DNA from: Arthrobacter jiangjiafuii
GTDB lineage: Bacteria > Actinomycetota > Actinomycetes > Actinomycetales > Micrococcaceae
Assembly (NCBI RefSeq): GCF_018622995.1
Contig: NZ_CP076022.1
Coordinates: 1,922,001-1,986,000, forward strand
Reading direction: 5' to 3'
Length of the DNA stretch: 64,000 nucleotides
Shown here: one piece after another, positions 27,772 to 37,110 of the stretch
How the letters are laid out: the number at the start of each line of letters is the position of its first letter
Numbering within the stretch: position 1 is the stretch's first letter
Notes under the pieces: model-generated
What the model saw: the letters and a program-made list of their open reading frames with translations, nothing else
What the model was told of the DNA's origin: nothing
The model's database searches: none
Translations under genes and position numbers: made by a program

Positions 27772-28956
27772 TCAGGGCCGGCTGCTGACCCGCTGCACAT
27801 ATTCAGCCATGCCGGGGACCGTGAACGCCACCTGGCCCAGGGACGGTGCGTAGATGATGCCCTTGCGGATCAGGGAGCCGCGCGTCATCGTCATGGAGGT
27901 CATCTTCTTCCCTGCCCGGGCTGCGAGGGTGGCGGTTCCGGACCCGGCGGCACCATCCATTGCCATCAGGCGCAGGAACTCGCGTTCGGCCTTTGTGGCC
28001 CGGCGCCATCGCATGGGGAAAAAGCCCTGGTCCAGCTGGGCCCGCCCGATCTCGACGGCTACCCGGGCATCTGCGGCCGTGATCAGTTCCCGGGGTGCCG
28101 ATTCCCAGGCGGCGGAACCGTATTCCTGCAGGAAGTAGGGGTATCCCCCGGCTGCATTCAGGAGCAGATCCAGGGCTTCGGGCTCATAGGACACCCCCAG
28201 CTCACGGGCCGGAGCGGCCAGTGCGGTGCCGGCATCTTCCCGGTCAAGGGCGCCCACCCGGCGATAGGTGAACAGCCCTTCGGCATAACGCTGCGACTGG
28301 TTGAGCGTGGCGGGGAGGTTCGGCAGCCCGGCTGCAACCAGATAGAACGGCCAGTCCCGCTGCCCGGCCTGGTGCTGCGCGCCGAGCAGCGCCGAGAGCA
28401 GTGCGGGGTCCAGGTTCTGCATCTCATCCACCACGATGATCAGCGCCGACCGGCGTTCGGCCAGGGCCAGGGAGATATCCTCCACCGTCTCTTCGAGGTC
28501 GACGGCGAACTCCCCCGAATCACCCCGCCCGTGCCGGGATCCAACACCCACGTCGATGCCGCCGACCTGCAGGCCGTCGGCGAAGGACGTGATGGTTCCC
28601 AGGGCGGCAGCAAGAGCCGGGGTGTTTCCCTGCGAGTGTGCCTTGCGGCCGGCCTGCAGCAGCCCCCGTGCCAGCTTGGCCCGGACGGCCTTGGGCCCAC
28701 CCCCGGCATCCCGGCCTTCCAGCGAGACCACGAGGAAGCCGGCATCCTCGGCACGGCGCCGGAAGTCGTTGAGCAGCACGGTCTTACCCACTCCATGGAG
28801 GCCATGCAGGACAATCCCCCGGTCCGTGCGGCCGGCTGCGGCCCGCGAAACCAGGAGGTCAAAATCATTCATCAAGGCTGTTCTGCCGCTTAATTCGAAG
28901 GGCTTGCGGCCTGCGCCTGGTGAGTACGGGTTGGTGGCACTGTGCATACCCCCCAT
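27772..28956 (-). CDS. AAA/archaeal-ATPase-like protein
   Basis: 394 aa. Walker A HGLHGVGKTVLLNDF (residues 51-65), Walker B ALIIVVDEMQN, sensor-like LVAAGLPNLP and a C-terminal winged-helix-like region (AKEREFLRLMAMDG, SLIRKGIIYAP). Resembles STAND/Orc1-Cdc6-type ATPases used as regulators or in mobile elements and toxin-antitoxin-like settings; there is no recognisable effector domain. ATG 28956 has no ribosome site but lies exactly 6 nt after TATAGC, a good leaderless promoter; ATG 28947 is an alternative with GGGGGT in front. Divergent from the glxA-like operon. Function unknown. Confidence 0.75.
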   Translation of the reverse strand: MGGMHSATNPYSPGAGRKPFELSGRTALMNDFDLLVSRAAAGRTDRGIVLHGLHGVGKTVLLNDFRRRAEDAGFLVVSLEGRDAGGGPKAVRAKLARGLLQAGRKAHSQGNTPALAAALGTITSFADGLQVGGIDVGVGSRHGRGDSGEFAVDLEETVEDISLALAERRSALIIVVDEMQNLDPALLSALLGAQHQAGQRDWPFYLVAAGLPNLPATLNQSQRYAEGLFTYRRVGALDREDAGTALAAPARELGVSYEPEALDLLLNAAGGYPYFLQEYGSAAWESAPRELITAADARVAVEIGRAQLDQGFFPMRWRRATKAEREFLRLMAMDGAAGSGTATLAARAGKKMTSMTMTRGSLIRKGIIYAPSLGQVAFTVPGMAEYVQRVSSRP

Positions 28957-28965
28957 CCTAGCGCT

Positions 28966-29005
28966 ATATCCAGAAAGTTGGATATTGGTTGATAAAGAGG
29001 GATAT
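28966..29005. promoter_or_regulatory. inverted and direct GGATAT repeats in divergent promoter
   Basis: ATATCC-AGAAAGTT-GGATAT (28966-28985) is a perfect inverted repeat that overlaps the presumed -10 (TATAGC on the minus strand) of the AAA ATPase gene; a further GGATAT follows at 29000-29005, 20 bp on. The tract is conspicuously AT-rich for this genome. Candidate operator for the ATPase gene and possibly for the oxidase operon 210 bp away. Confidence 0.45.
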
Positions 29006-29217
29006 GAATTGGAAGGGGTAGAACGCAGTTTCGGGAGAATCCATAAGATCCGGGGAGTACCGCCCACGTGACCTGCGGGTATGCGGCGAGTCCCGATCCG
29101 CGTAAATGCAGGGGACAGAACGCGTGCACCTTACCCGTGCGCTCCCCTCCCCGCCCCTCCTAGCCTGATTTCCATTGGCCAGGAGTCGGAGGGAGTCCTG
29201 GAAACAAGGGAGCCAAT

Positions 29218-31821
29218 TTGACGTACCACTCGCCAGGCCGCGGAAACCGGATCTCCCGGACGGCAGGACAGAACCGCCAGTCGCAGGGAACCGGCACCCG
29301 CTCACCGGCGTTGCTGGCCGGTCTCGTGCTGGTCCTGGTGCTGGGCCTGTTCAGCGCCGTCAATCCCGGCAATGCCGCCGACAGGCCCGAAGCCGTCAAC
29401 CTGGTTCAGAATCCGGGGCTGGAGGAAGGCGCCGACCTCCCCCACTGCTTCTCACGCTCCGGCTGGGGCTCGAAAGGAGCCTGGGCTGTGGCGGCAGGGC
29501 GCGGCGGCGGACGGGCCGCATCGGTCAGCATCGCGGAGTATGTCAGCGGTGACCGAAAGCTGCTGCAGACCGAAAGCCCCGACTGCGCTCCGGCCGTGAC
29601 CGCGGGCACCGGCTACGAGATGGAAATCTGGTACCAGTCGGACGTCCCGGTGACCCTGACGGCCTTTGTGCACGGGACCTCAGGGTGGAGCTACTGGGGT
29701 GATCTGCAGACCTTCCCTGCTTCCAGCGGCTGGTCAGCCGCCAGGAAACAAACCCCGGTGGTACCTCCCGGCACCACCATGATGTCCTTTGGGCTCGCAC
29801 TGGCGGGCAGCGGCACCCTGACCACCGACGACTACTCCCTCCGGGCCGCCGCCCCGCCCCAGGAGACCGGACCCCCCGGGCCGGCCGGAGTCCTCAATCC
29901 GAACCTCTCCGCCGGATCCGGACCGCTTCCGGAGTGCTTCGTCTCCGCAGGCTGGGGGGAGAACACCGTGTCCGGTTCCCTGACAGACGACGTCCCCGCC
30001 GGGTCCGCGCCAGGCACCCGCGCATTCGAACTGGTGATGTCCAACCACATCTCGGGGGATGCCAAACTCATTCCATCCGAAGCCCCGGGGTGCGCCCCTT
30101 CCGTCACTGGAAACGGGCCCTGGGACCTCAGTATTGATTATCTCTCCACCACCGCTTCTGCCTCCTTCACCGTTTTTGTGCACACCCCGGCCGGTTGGCA
30201 GTACTGGACGGACCTGGCTGTCCTGCCGGCTGCACCCGGCTGGACGACGGCAAAGGCCCGCCTCGAGAAGGTTCCGGCAGGAACCGACCGGGTCTCCTTC
30301 GGCATCGCCCTCTTCGGAACGGGCACCCTCAAGACCACCAACTACGCCCTGCTGCCCGCTCCCCCGGACCCCCTTCCTGAACCAGTGGACCCGGGACAGC
30401 CGGAGCTCACCGGTTCCTGGGAGGTACTGGAATCCGAGCTCCCCATCAGGGCCGTCCACACCACACTGCTGCATGACGGCCGGCTGCTGCTCATCGCAGG
30501 ATCGGGCAATGACGGCAACCTCTTTGCCGCCGGGGAATTCCGCGCCGTCCTGTGGGACGCCGCCACCGGAGAATTCACCGAGGTGCCGGTCCCGTATGAC
30601 ATGTTCTGCGCCGGGCATGTCACGCTGCCCGACGGGAAGGTCCTGCTGGCCGGAGGAACTCAGGAGTACCCCGGCGCCCAGGACGGCCCCACCACCTTTG
30701 AAGGATCAAAGCAGAGCTACTACTTCGATCCGGCCGACGATTCCTTTCACCGCCTCCCGGACATGGCCGGCGCCCACTGGTATCCCAGCCTGACCAAGCT
30801 CGGCAGCGGCGATGTCTGGTCCGCCGGCGGACTTAACGAAAAAGCGGAGGGGACAGTCCTCACCGAAATGTTCGACTACTCGTCCATGAGCTGGCTGCCA
30901 CAGGCAGCAGTTCCGCAGACGTGGAGCTTCTGGGGCACCTATCCGCACATGTTCCTGCTCGACGACGGCACCATGTTCTACACCGGGGGCCACACCTTCG
31001 GCAGCGGACTGCCGGGGACGGGAGCCTCCATCTACAACTGGCAGACCGCCCGGATGTGGGACGTTCCCGGCCTGCGGCAAAAGGACCTCCGGGACCAGGC
31101 TGGATCCGTGTTCATAGGACCTGTCCAGGACCAGCGGCTGATGATCGTCGGCGGCGGCAATACCGAGACGAACGAACCCGCCATCAGCCTGGTGGATATC
31201 GTCGACCTGAACTCCCCGACACCCTCCTACTCCCCCGGCCCTGACCTCCCCGGCCCCGGGAAGGCCTACGTCAATCTGGTCAACCTTCCGGACCGGACCG
31301 TCCTCGCATCCAATGGGGCCCGCCACAACCGGGCGTCCGACGTGCTCACGGCCGCCCTCTACGATCCGGCAGACAACCAGTGGCAGAGTGTGCCGGCTGA
31401 TCCGGTCGCGAGGAATTACCACTCAACCGCCATCCTCCTTCCGGACGGCCGCGTCGCGGTCCTGGGGTCAAACCCACTGGATAATTCCTTTGAATTCCGG
31501 ATCTCCGTCTACAGCCCGCCCTACATGGCGGCTGACCGGCCCCGGATCCTTGAGGCACCAAAGCGCGCCGGCTACGGCGAGAGCTTCACCGTGCAGGTGG
31601 ACGGCGAAGCCACTGCCGCCTCGCTGATGTCCCCCATGTCCGCCACGCACCAGACCGACACAAACGCCCGCCTGATCGATCTGCCGATCTCGGGAACCGG
31701 GAACACCTACACGGTGCAGGTTCCAGAGAACCGAAACCTGGTTCCCCCCGGGCCGTACATGTTCACCGTGCTCGACGGCGCCGGAGTCCCCAGCACAGCC
31801 CGATGGGTGTGGATCTCGTGA
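29218..31821 (+). CDS. GlxA-like copper-radical oxidase (AA5), secreted or membrane-anchored
   Basis: 867 aa. TM/signal segment at residues ~29-49, then two homologous ~150-residue modules (each with FVH..GW.YW.DL and a G.GTL.T.. end), then a seven-bladed kelch domain and C-terminal DUF1929 domain. The galactose-oxidase ligand set is present by motif: Cys464 (YDMFCAGHVTLPDG) and Tyr522 (AHWYPSL) for the Cys-Tyr cofactor, Tyr734-His735 (RNYHST) and His811 (ATHQTD) for copper. Streptomyces GlxA is the best-known relative and modifies a glycan made by CslA. TTG 29218 is used because AAGGGAG precedes it. First gene of a four-gene operon. Confidence 0.88.
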   Translation: MTYHSPGRGNRISRTAGQNRQSQGTGTRSPALLAGLVLVLVLGLFSAVNPGNAADRPEAVNLVQNPGLEEGADLPHCFSRSGWGSKGAWAVAAGRGGGRAASVSIAEYVSGDRKLLQTESPDCAPAVTAGTGYEMEIWYQSDVPVTLTAFVHGTSGWSYWGDLQTFPASSGWSAARKQTPVVPPGTTMMSFGLALAGSGTLTTDDYSLRAAAPPQETGPPGPAGVLNPNLSAGSGPLPECFVSAGWGENTVSGSLTDDVPAGSAPGTRAFELVMSNHISGDAKLIPSEAPGCAPSVTGNGPWDLSIDYLSTTASASFTVFVHTPAGWQYWTDLAVLPAAPGWTTAKARLEKVPAGTDRVSFGIALFGTGTLKTTNYALLPAPPDPLPEPVDPGQPELTGSWEVLESELPIRAVHTTLLHDGRLLLIAGSGNDGNLFAAGEFRAVLWDAATGEFTEVPVPYDMFCAGHVTLPDGKVLLAGGTQEYPGAQDGPTTFEGSKQSYYFDPADDSFHRLPDMAGAHWYPSLTKLGSGDVWSAGGLNEKAEGTVLTEMFDYSSMSWLPQAAVPQTWSFWGTYPHMFLLDDGTMFYTGGHTFGSGLPGTGASIYNWQTARMWDVPGLRQKDLRDQAGSVFIGPVQDQRLMIVGGGNTETNEPAISLVDIVDLNSPTPSYSPGPDLPGPGKAYVNLVNLPDRTVLASNGARHNRASDVLTAALYDPADNQWQSVPADPVARNYHSTAILLPDGRVAVLGSNPLDNSFEFRISVYSPPYMAADRPRILEAPKRAGYGESFTVQVDGEATAASLMSPMSATHQTDTNARLIDLPISGTGNTYTVQVPENRNLVPPGPYMFTVLDGAGVPSTARWVWIS

Positions 31822-32507
31822 GGGACCAACAACGGCATGCTGTGATCGCTGCCCTGCTGGCACTAACGATCCTGCTGGCGGTATCAACCCTTTGGGGCGG
31901 CGCTGCCGCAGAACCCGCAGGAGGCCGGGACAGTGGCGGCGCCGCGAAAAGCTCCGATCATGCCCACCCGGGGCCGGCGGCCCCTGGTTCTGATGCCGGC
32001 ACTGCGGCTGTGTCCGCAGCCCCAGCCTCCTCGCCGGAGGAAGCGCCCCACGGCATCGTCTCCGGGATAGGGCAGGGGGAATCGGCAGGTGCTCCGGGGA
32101 GAACCCGCCACCTGCACCTTGCCGAGGCGGCAGGGCAGCAACCGGCGCACGGGGTTCCGCGCGGAAAGCTGGGTCCTGCCGGGGCTGACCGGACGGCAGG
32201 GCTGTCCGAACGGGGTGCTTCGCCCGCCCGGGGCGACCCGGGAAGCGGTACGGCACCCAACACGGGCGGCTGCCTTCCGGAGTACGGAGCCGCCGGGCAG
32301 TGCCTTCCCGTGGTTCCGCCCAGCCTGGCGAGCCATCTTGCGCAGATGAAAGCAGCCGGATTAGACCCCTCGTCCATGCCCCATCACTGGTCATGCGCGG
32401 AGGTCCGCAACTACTTCCCCGACGGCCTGCCCGTGCGGATTCCGGGAACCGACCCGCAACACCTCGATGCCACCGCCGACGGCATTGCCTGCGGAACAGG
32501 CGACTGA
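31818..32507 (+). CDS. secreted protein with C-terminal Excalibur-type domain
   Basis: 229 aa. One N-terminal hydrophobic helix (residues ~10-32), a long Ala/Gly/Pro/Ser-rich low-complexity region, then a C-terminal domain CAEVRNYFPDGLPVRIPGTD...LDATADGIACG that resembles the Excalibur calcium-binding motif (Cys-bounded, Asp-rich loop). GTG 31818 overlaps the oxidase stop by 4 bp (GTGA), so expression is coupled. Role in the glycan pathway is unknown; a wall-associated accessory is plausible. Confidence 0.75.
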   Translation: MRDQQRHAVIAALLALTILLAVSTLWGGAAAEPAGGRDSGGAAKSSDHAHPGPAAPGSDAGTAAVSAAPASSPEEAPHGIVSGIGQGESAGAPGRTRHLHLAEAAGQQPAHGVPRGKLGPAGADRTAGLSERGASPARGDPGSGTAPNTGGCLPEYGAAGQCLPVVPPSLASHLAQMKAAGLDPSSMPHHWSCAEVRNYFPDGLPVRIPGTDPQHLDATADGIACGTGD

Positions 32508-32608
32508 CCCCCGCCACCCCCTTTCATGCCCACCGCCGGCGGACCGCACCGCACCGGCCGATGCCACGCACCTTCGCCCTTCCTTTGCACCCAGACCAGG
32601 AGCCCAGC

Positions 32609-33892
32609 ATGCTCACCTTCATCCTCTCGATCCTCATCGTGCTTATTTCCCTTGCCCTCTTTGGCATCGCCGCCTCAACCCTGCGGCTGAACACCTACGC
32701 CTGGTGGGATCCCAAGACCCAGCAGCGGACCTTTTACGGCGCCCTGCACCCGGCCGAAACCCTGTCCTTTTCGCTGATCATGCCGTGCCGGGACGAACAG
32801 GAACCGGTCATGCAGGCCACGCTCGAAGCGCTGCTTGCGCAGTCTCACCGCCGGAAGGAAATCATCATCTCGGTGGGCCACGATGACGCCGCCACCGTAG
32901 CGATTGCCGAAAAGCTCGCAGCCGAATACCCGGACAGCGTGCGGGTGAGCATCGACTCCGGAGCGACCAAGAACAAACCGCTGCAGCTGAATACGGCGCT
33001 GTCGATGTGCAGCAACGAGATTGTGGGAGTTTTCGACGCCGAGTCCATCGCGGCACCGGGGCTGCTCCGCAATATCGACAGCTGCTTTGTGACCCGGAAT
33101 GCGGATGTGGTCCAGGGCGCGGTGCAGCTCGTGAACTTCCGCGATACCTGGTATTCGCTGCGCAACTGCCTGGAGTACTTCACATGGTTCCGGTCCCGCC
33201 TGCATGCGCAGGCAGACCGGGGGTTCATTCCCCTCGGCGGGAACACCGTCTTCGTCCGGCGGGACCTGCTGGAGGAGGTGGGCGGCTGGGACCCGAGCTG
33301 CCTGGCGGAGGACTGCGACCTCGGCGTCCGGCTCTCCACCCTCGGCCACGAAATCGTCGTCGCCTATTCCGCCGATCTGGTGACCCGGGAGGAAACACCG
33401 GACTCACTGCGCAACCTCATCCGGCAGCGCACGCGGTGGTCGCTGGGCTTTATGCAGGTCCTCGCCAAAGGCGACTGGAAAAACCTGCCCACCCGGCGCC
33501 GCCGCCTCCTGGGCTGGTGGACCCTGATGCAACAGCACTTCATGGCCTTTGCCGGCTTGGTGATTCCGCTGGCCATCGCGGCCGCCATCTGGGGCAATTT
33601 CCCGCTGGTGGTGACCCTGGCAGCCTTTGCACCGCTGATTCCCACGCTGGCCACCATAGCCTTCGACGCCTGCATGCTGCATGAGTTCGGCCGGGACCAC
33701 AAATACCGGATTACCGCGTACGACTATTTCCGGCTCGTCGCAGGCACACCGTTTTACCAAATGGTGCTCGCCATCGCAGCCCTCCGCGCGCTGGGCAAGT
33801 TTTGGCTCGGCGACTTCCGCTGGGAAAAGACAGCGCATTCCGGAGCCCATCTCGCATCGGTCCAGGCGACCCACCGGTTGGTGGAGGCATGA
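32609..33892 (+). CDS. processive family-2 glycosyltransferase, CslA-like
   Basis: 427 aa. One N-terminal TM, GT-A domain, then three or so C-terminal TM helices. Catalytic signatures of cellulose/hyaluronan/chitin synthases are all present: SLIMPCRDE, substrate Asp143 in FDAES, the catalytic-base region EDCD (234-237) and product-binding QRTRW (273-277). It would polymerise and extrude a beta-linked glycan at the membrane. No PilZ domain is seen. ATG 32609 has AGGAG 6 nt upstream. Its stop overlaps the next start as ATGA. Paired with a GlxA-like oxidase as in streptomycetes. Confidence 0.88.
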   Translation: MLTFILSILIVLISLALFGIAASTLRLNTYAWWDPKTQQRTFYGALHPAETLSFSLIMPCRDEQEPVMQATLEALLAQSHRRKEIIISVGHDDAATVAIAEKLAAEYPDSVRVSIDSGATKNKPLQLNTALSMCSNEIVGVFDAESIAAPGLLRNIDSCFVTRNADVVQGAVQLVNFRDTWYSLRNCLEYFTWFRSRLHAQADRGFIPLGGNTVFVRRDLLEEVGGWDPSCLAEDCDLGVRLSTLGHEIVVAYSADLVTREETPDSLRNLIRQRTRWSLGFMQVLAKGDWKNLPTRRRRLLGWWTLMQQHFMAFAGLVIPLAIAAAIWGNFPLVVTLAAFAPLIPTLATIAFDACMLHEFGRDHKYRITAYDYFRLVAGTPFYQMVLAIAALRALGKFWLGDFRWEKTAHSGAHLASVQATHRLVEA

Positions 33893-35493
33893 GCACCGTC
33901 ACCACCCCTGCAACAGCGCATGAAGAGCAGGTTCGGCGCATTCCCACGCTGCCGCCGGCCCGGCGCAAGGCATTGCGCCGCGAAATAAGGCTGGACCGTT
34001 ACGCGCTGGCCGCCCTGGGTGTCCTGGCCACCGTCCTGAGCCTATGGAACCTGAATGGTTCCCCGTCCTATTCCGAGGACGGCGGGACGTATACCGCCCA
34101 GGCATTCAGCGTGCTGGAAGGCAGCCTGGCACCCTATACCTACTGGTACGACCATCCGCCTCTGGGATGGATCCAACTCGGCGCCCTGGCCTGGATCCCC
34201 TACAATCTCGGTTTCGGCGACGGAACCTTCATTGGTGCAACCCGGTATGTCATCACGGTGTATTTTGTGGCGACGGCGCTGCTGGTGTTCCTGCTTGCCC
34301 GACGGTTCCGGGTCCGCCGGCCCCTGGCTGCCCTGGCCGTCGTCATCCTGGTCCTGTCTCCCCTGTCGCTAACCCTGGGCCGCCAGGTCCACCTCGACAA
34401 CATCGGCGCTCCGTGGCTGCTCCTGGCGTTCTATCTGGCCCTTTCGCCGAGGAAGGCCCTGTGGCACCACGTTGCCGCCGGAGCATTTTTCGCCATCGCG
34501 GTGCTGTCCAAGGAAACCCTTGCCATCTTCGGTCCGGCGCTGCTGGTGGCCATGCTCAACCGGCGGTCCTGGTCCAACCGGAGCTTCTCCGTTGCCGGCT
34601 TCCTCGTCGTGGGCGGACTGATCCTGAGTTTCTACCCGCTGATGGCACTGCTGCGGGGCGAACTGACGGCCGGACCTGACCACGTGTCGCTGCAGGAGGC
34701 GCTGGAATACCAGTTCTTCGCGCGGTCCGGTTCCGGCTACATCTGGGAAGCAGGCTCTGACCGGGCCGAGCTCCTCAACGGCTGGCTGTACTTCGACCGC
34801 TACATCATCGCGGCCGGGTGCGTGGCAGCGGTGGTGTGCCTGTTCCGGCGCCGGACGCTCTGGGTGGCGGTGGCCATCCTCTCCTTCGCTATCCCGGTGT
34901 TCATCGGCCAGGGCTATCTGCCGGCTATGTACATCGTAGGGGTCCTGCCCTATCTAGTCCTGGCCCTGGGCGGCGCGCTCAATATGCTCTGGGACCAGGT
35001 TGAAAAGTCTGCCGCGGCAGGACCGCCGGGCCTGAAACCGGTGGTCCGCGCAACAGCCGCTGCCGTGATTGCCTCCGGCGTTGCGCTCATGTCCGTACCC
35101 CAGTGGTTTGAGCAGGACCGCACCCTGCTGACGAGCCAAGCCAACGACGAGTGGCGCAGCACCTTGACCTGGGTCCAGGAGAACGTGCCGCGCCAGGACA
35201 CGGTGCTGACCCCGTACTCCATGTGGCAGGACCTGAATTCCGCCGGCTGGGATGACCCGTGGACGATGATCGTCACGGAAAAGGCTGACCTGGACAGCCG
35301 GTTTGCGGTCGAACACCCCGAAGGCTGGCAGGCCATCGACTGGATCATCGTCGGGCCGATCGTGCGGTCGAACGTCGAAATCCTCGGCCTCACTACCGTC
35401 GGGCAGGCTTTGGAGAACGCCGAACCCGTGGCCGGTTTCGGCGAATGGAGCGTGTACAGGGTCCAGGACGTGCCGGCAGCGGCTGGAACCTGA
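33889..35493 (+). CDS. GT39/PMT-like membrane glycosyltransferase
   Basis: 534 aa with about 11 TM helices. First extracytoplasmic loop has SYSEDGGTYTAQAFSVLEG (acidic catalytic motif) and YWYDHPPLGWIQLG, characteristic of PMT/ArnT-type GT-C enzymes that use polyprenyl-phosphate sugars. An extracytoplasmic C-terminal domain ends in FGEWSVYRV. Overlaps the CslA-like gene by 4 bp, so it probably decorates or anchors the same polymer or mannosylates a partner protein; this is inference. Ends 18 bp from the convergent ABC-F gene. Confidence 0.82.
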   Translation: MSTVTTPATAHEEQVRRIPTLPPARRKALRREIRLDRYALAALGVLATVLSLWNLNGSPSYSEDGGTYTAQAFSVLEGSLAPYTYWYDHPPLGWIQLGALAWIPYNLGFGDGTFIGATRYVITVYFVATALLVFLLARRFRVRRPLAALAVVILVLSPLSLTLGRQVHLDNIGAPWLLLAFYLALSPRKALWHHVAAGAFFAIAVLSKETLAIFGPALLVAMLNRRSWSNRSFSVAGFLVVGGLILSFYPLMALLRGELTAGPDHVSLQEALEYQFFARSGSGYIWEAGSDRAELLNGWLYFDRYIIAAGCVAAVVCLFRRRTLWVAVAILSFAIPVFIGQGYLPAMYIVGVLPYLVLALGGALNMLWDQVEKSAAAGPPGLKPVVRATAAAVIASGVALMSVPQWFEQDRTLLTSQANDEWRSTLTWVQENVPRQDTVLTPYSMWQDLNSAGWDDPWTMIVTEKADLDSRFAVEHPEGWQAIDWIIVGPIVRSNVEILGLTTVGQALENAEPVAGFGEWSVYRVQDVPAAAGT

Positions 35494-35511
35494 GTCCGGC
35501 CGCCCCGGGCT

Positions 35512-37110
35512 CTAGGCCAGTGTCACCAGATCGAGGTAGTCCTCGTTCCAGTGGTCCTCGTCGCCGTCCGGCAGGAGGACCACGCGCTCCGGGTTCAGCG
35601 CCGCCACTGCTCCCTCATCGTGGCTCACCATGACCACTGCCCCGGAGTAGCTGCTCAGGGCACCCAGGATCTCCGCGCGGGAGGCGGGGTCAAGGTTGTT
35701 GGTGGGCTCATCCAGGAGCAGGACGTTGGCCGATGACGCCACAATGGTCGCCAGGGCCAGGCGGGTCTTCTCTCCACCGGAGAGCACCCCCGCCTTCTTC
35801 TCGACGTCGTCGCCGCTGAACATGAACGAACCCAGGACGCTGCGGACCTCGGCATCATCCATGTCCGGTGCGGACGAGCGCATGTTCTCCAGGACGGTGC
35901 GCTCGGTGTCGAGCGTTTCATGCTCCTGGGCGTAGTAGCCGACCTTCAGCCCGTGGCCCGGGATGATCCGTCCGGTGTCCGGCTTGTCCACGCCGGCCAG
36001 CATGCGCAGGAGGGTGGTCTTTCCGGCACCGTTCAGGCCCAGGATGACCACCTTGGAACCGCGGTCGATGGCCAGGTCCACGTCGGTGAAGATCTCCAGC
36101 GAGCCGTAGCTCTTGCTGAGGCCTTCGGCCATCATGGGGGTCTTGCCGCAGGGCGCCGGATCCGGGAAGCGCAGGGCTGCAACGCGGTCGCTGGCACGCA
36201 CGGCGTCCAGGCCGCCCATGAGCCGGTCCACGCGCTTGAGCATGCTCTGCGCGGCGGAGGCGCCGGAGGCGCGGGCCTTCATCTTGTTGGCCTGGGCCAG
36301 CAGGATGCCGGCCTTCTTCTCGGTGTTGGCGCGCTCACGCTTGCGGGCACGCTCATCGGTCTCGCGCTGGATCTTGTAGCGCTTCCAGTCCATGTTGTAG
36401 ATGTCGATCGTGGCGCGGTTCGCGTCAAGGGAGAAGACCTTGTTGACCGTGGCTTCGAGCAGCTCGGTGTCGTGGCTGATCACGATCAGGCCGCCGGTGT
36501 GGTTCTTCAGGAACTCACGCAGCCAGGCGATCGAGTCGGCGTCAAGGTGGTTGGTGGGCTCATCGAGGAGCATGGTCTGGGCATCCGAGTACAGGATCCG
36601 GGCCAGCTCCACGCGGCGGCGCTGGCCACCGGAGAGGGTGCTCAGGGGCTGGTTCAGCAGGCGGTCCGGCAGAGCCAGGTTCGCGGTGATGGTTGCGGCT
36701 TCGGATTCCGCGGCGTACCCGCCGGCGGACAGGAATTCTGCCTCCAGGCGGTCGTAGCGGTTCATGGCCTTCTGCGAGATCTTCGGGTCCTCGCTGGCCA
36801 TTTCGTCCTGGCACTTCTTCAGCTCGGCGGAGACCTTGTCCAGGCCGCGGGCAGAGAGGATCCGGTCCCGCCCCAGCTGCTCCATGTCCGGCGTCCGGGG
36901 ATCCTGCGGGAGGTAGCCGATTTCGCCGACACGCTTCACGTGCCCGCTGGCCGGCAGGGCTTCTCCGGCCAGGACCTTGGTCAGAGTGGTTTTGCCCGCG
37001 CCGTTGCGACCCACCAATCCAATCTTGTCGCCTTTGTCTACACGGAATGAGACCGCTTCCATGAGCAAACGTGCGCCGGCACGGAGCTCGAGATTAGATA
37101 CGGAAATCAC
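35512..37110 (-). CDS. ABC-F family ATPase
   Basis: 532 aa, two ABC domains on one chain without TM segments. Domain 1: GLVGRNGAGKTTLTKVLAG, LSGGQRRRVELARIL, MLLDEPTNHLDADS. Domain 2: VILGLNGAGKTTLLRMLAG, LSGGEKTRLALATIV, LLLDEPTNNLDPAS. The basic helical linker (KRYKIQRETDERARKRERA) is the P-site tRNA interaction motif. ABC-F proteins act on the ribosome as translation factors or confer antibiotic protection; this one has no drug-specific features. GTG 37110 with AAAGG upstream. Confidence 0.93.
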   Translation of the reverse strand: MISVSNLELRAGARLLMEAVSFRVDKGDKIGLVGRNGAGKTTLTKVLAGEALPASGHVKRVGEIGYLPQDPRTPDMEQLGRDRILSARGLDKVSAELKKCQDEMASEDPKISQKAMNRYDRLEAEFLSAGGYAAESEAATITANLALPDRLLNQPLSTLSGGQRRRVELARILYSDAQTMLLDEPTNHLDADSIAWLREFLKNHTGGLIVISHDTELLEATVNKVFSLDANRATIDIYNMDWKRYKIQRETDERARKRERANTEKKAGILLAQANKMKARASGASAAQSMLKRVDRLMGGLDAVRASDRVAALRFPDPAPCGKTPMMAEGLSKSYGSLEIFTDVDLAIDRGSKVVILGLNGAGKTTLLRMLAGVDKPDTGRIIPGHGLKVGYYAQEHETLDTERTVLENMRSSAPDMDDAEVRSVLGSFMFSGDDVEKKAGVLSGGEKTRLALATIVASSANVLLLDEPTNNLDPASRAEILGALSSYSGAVVMVSHDEGAVAALNPERVVLLPDGDEDHWNEDYLDLVTLA

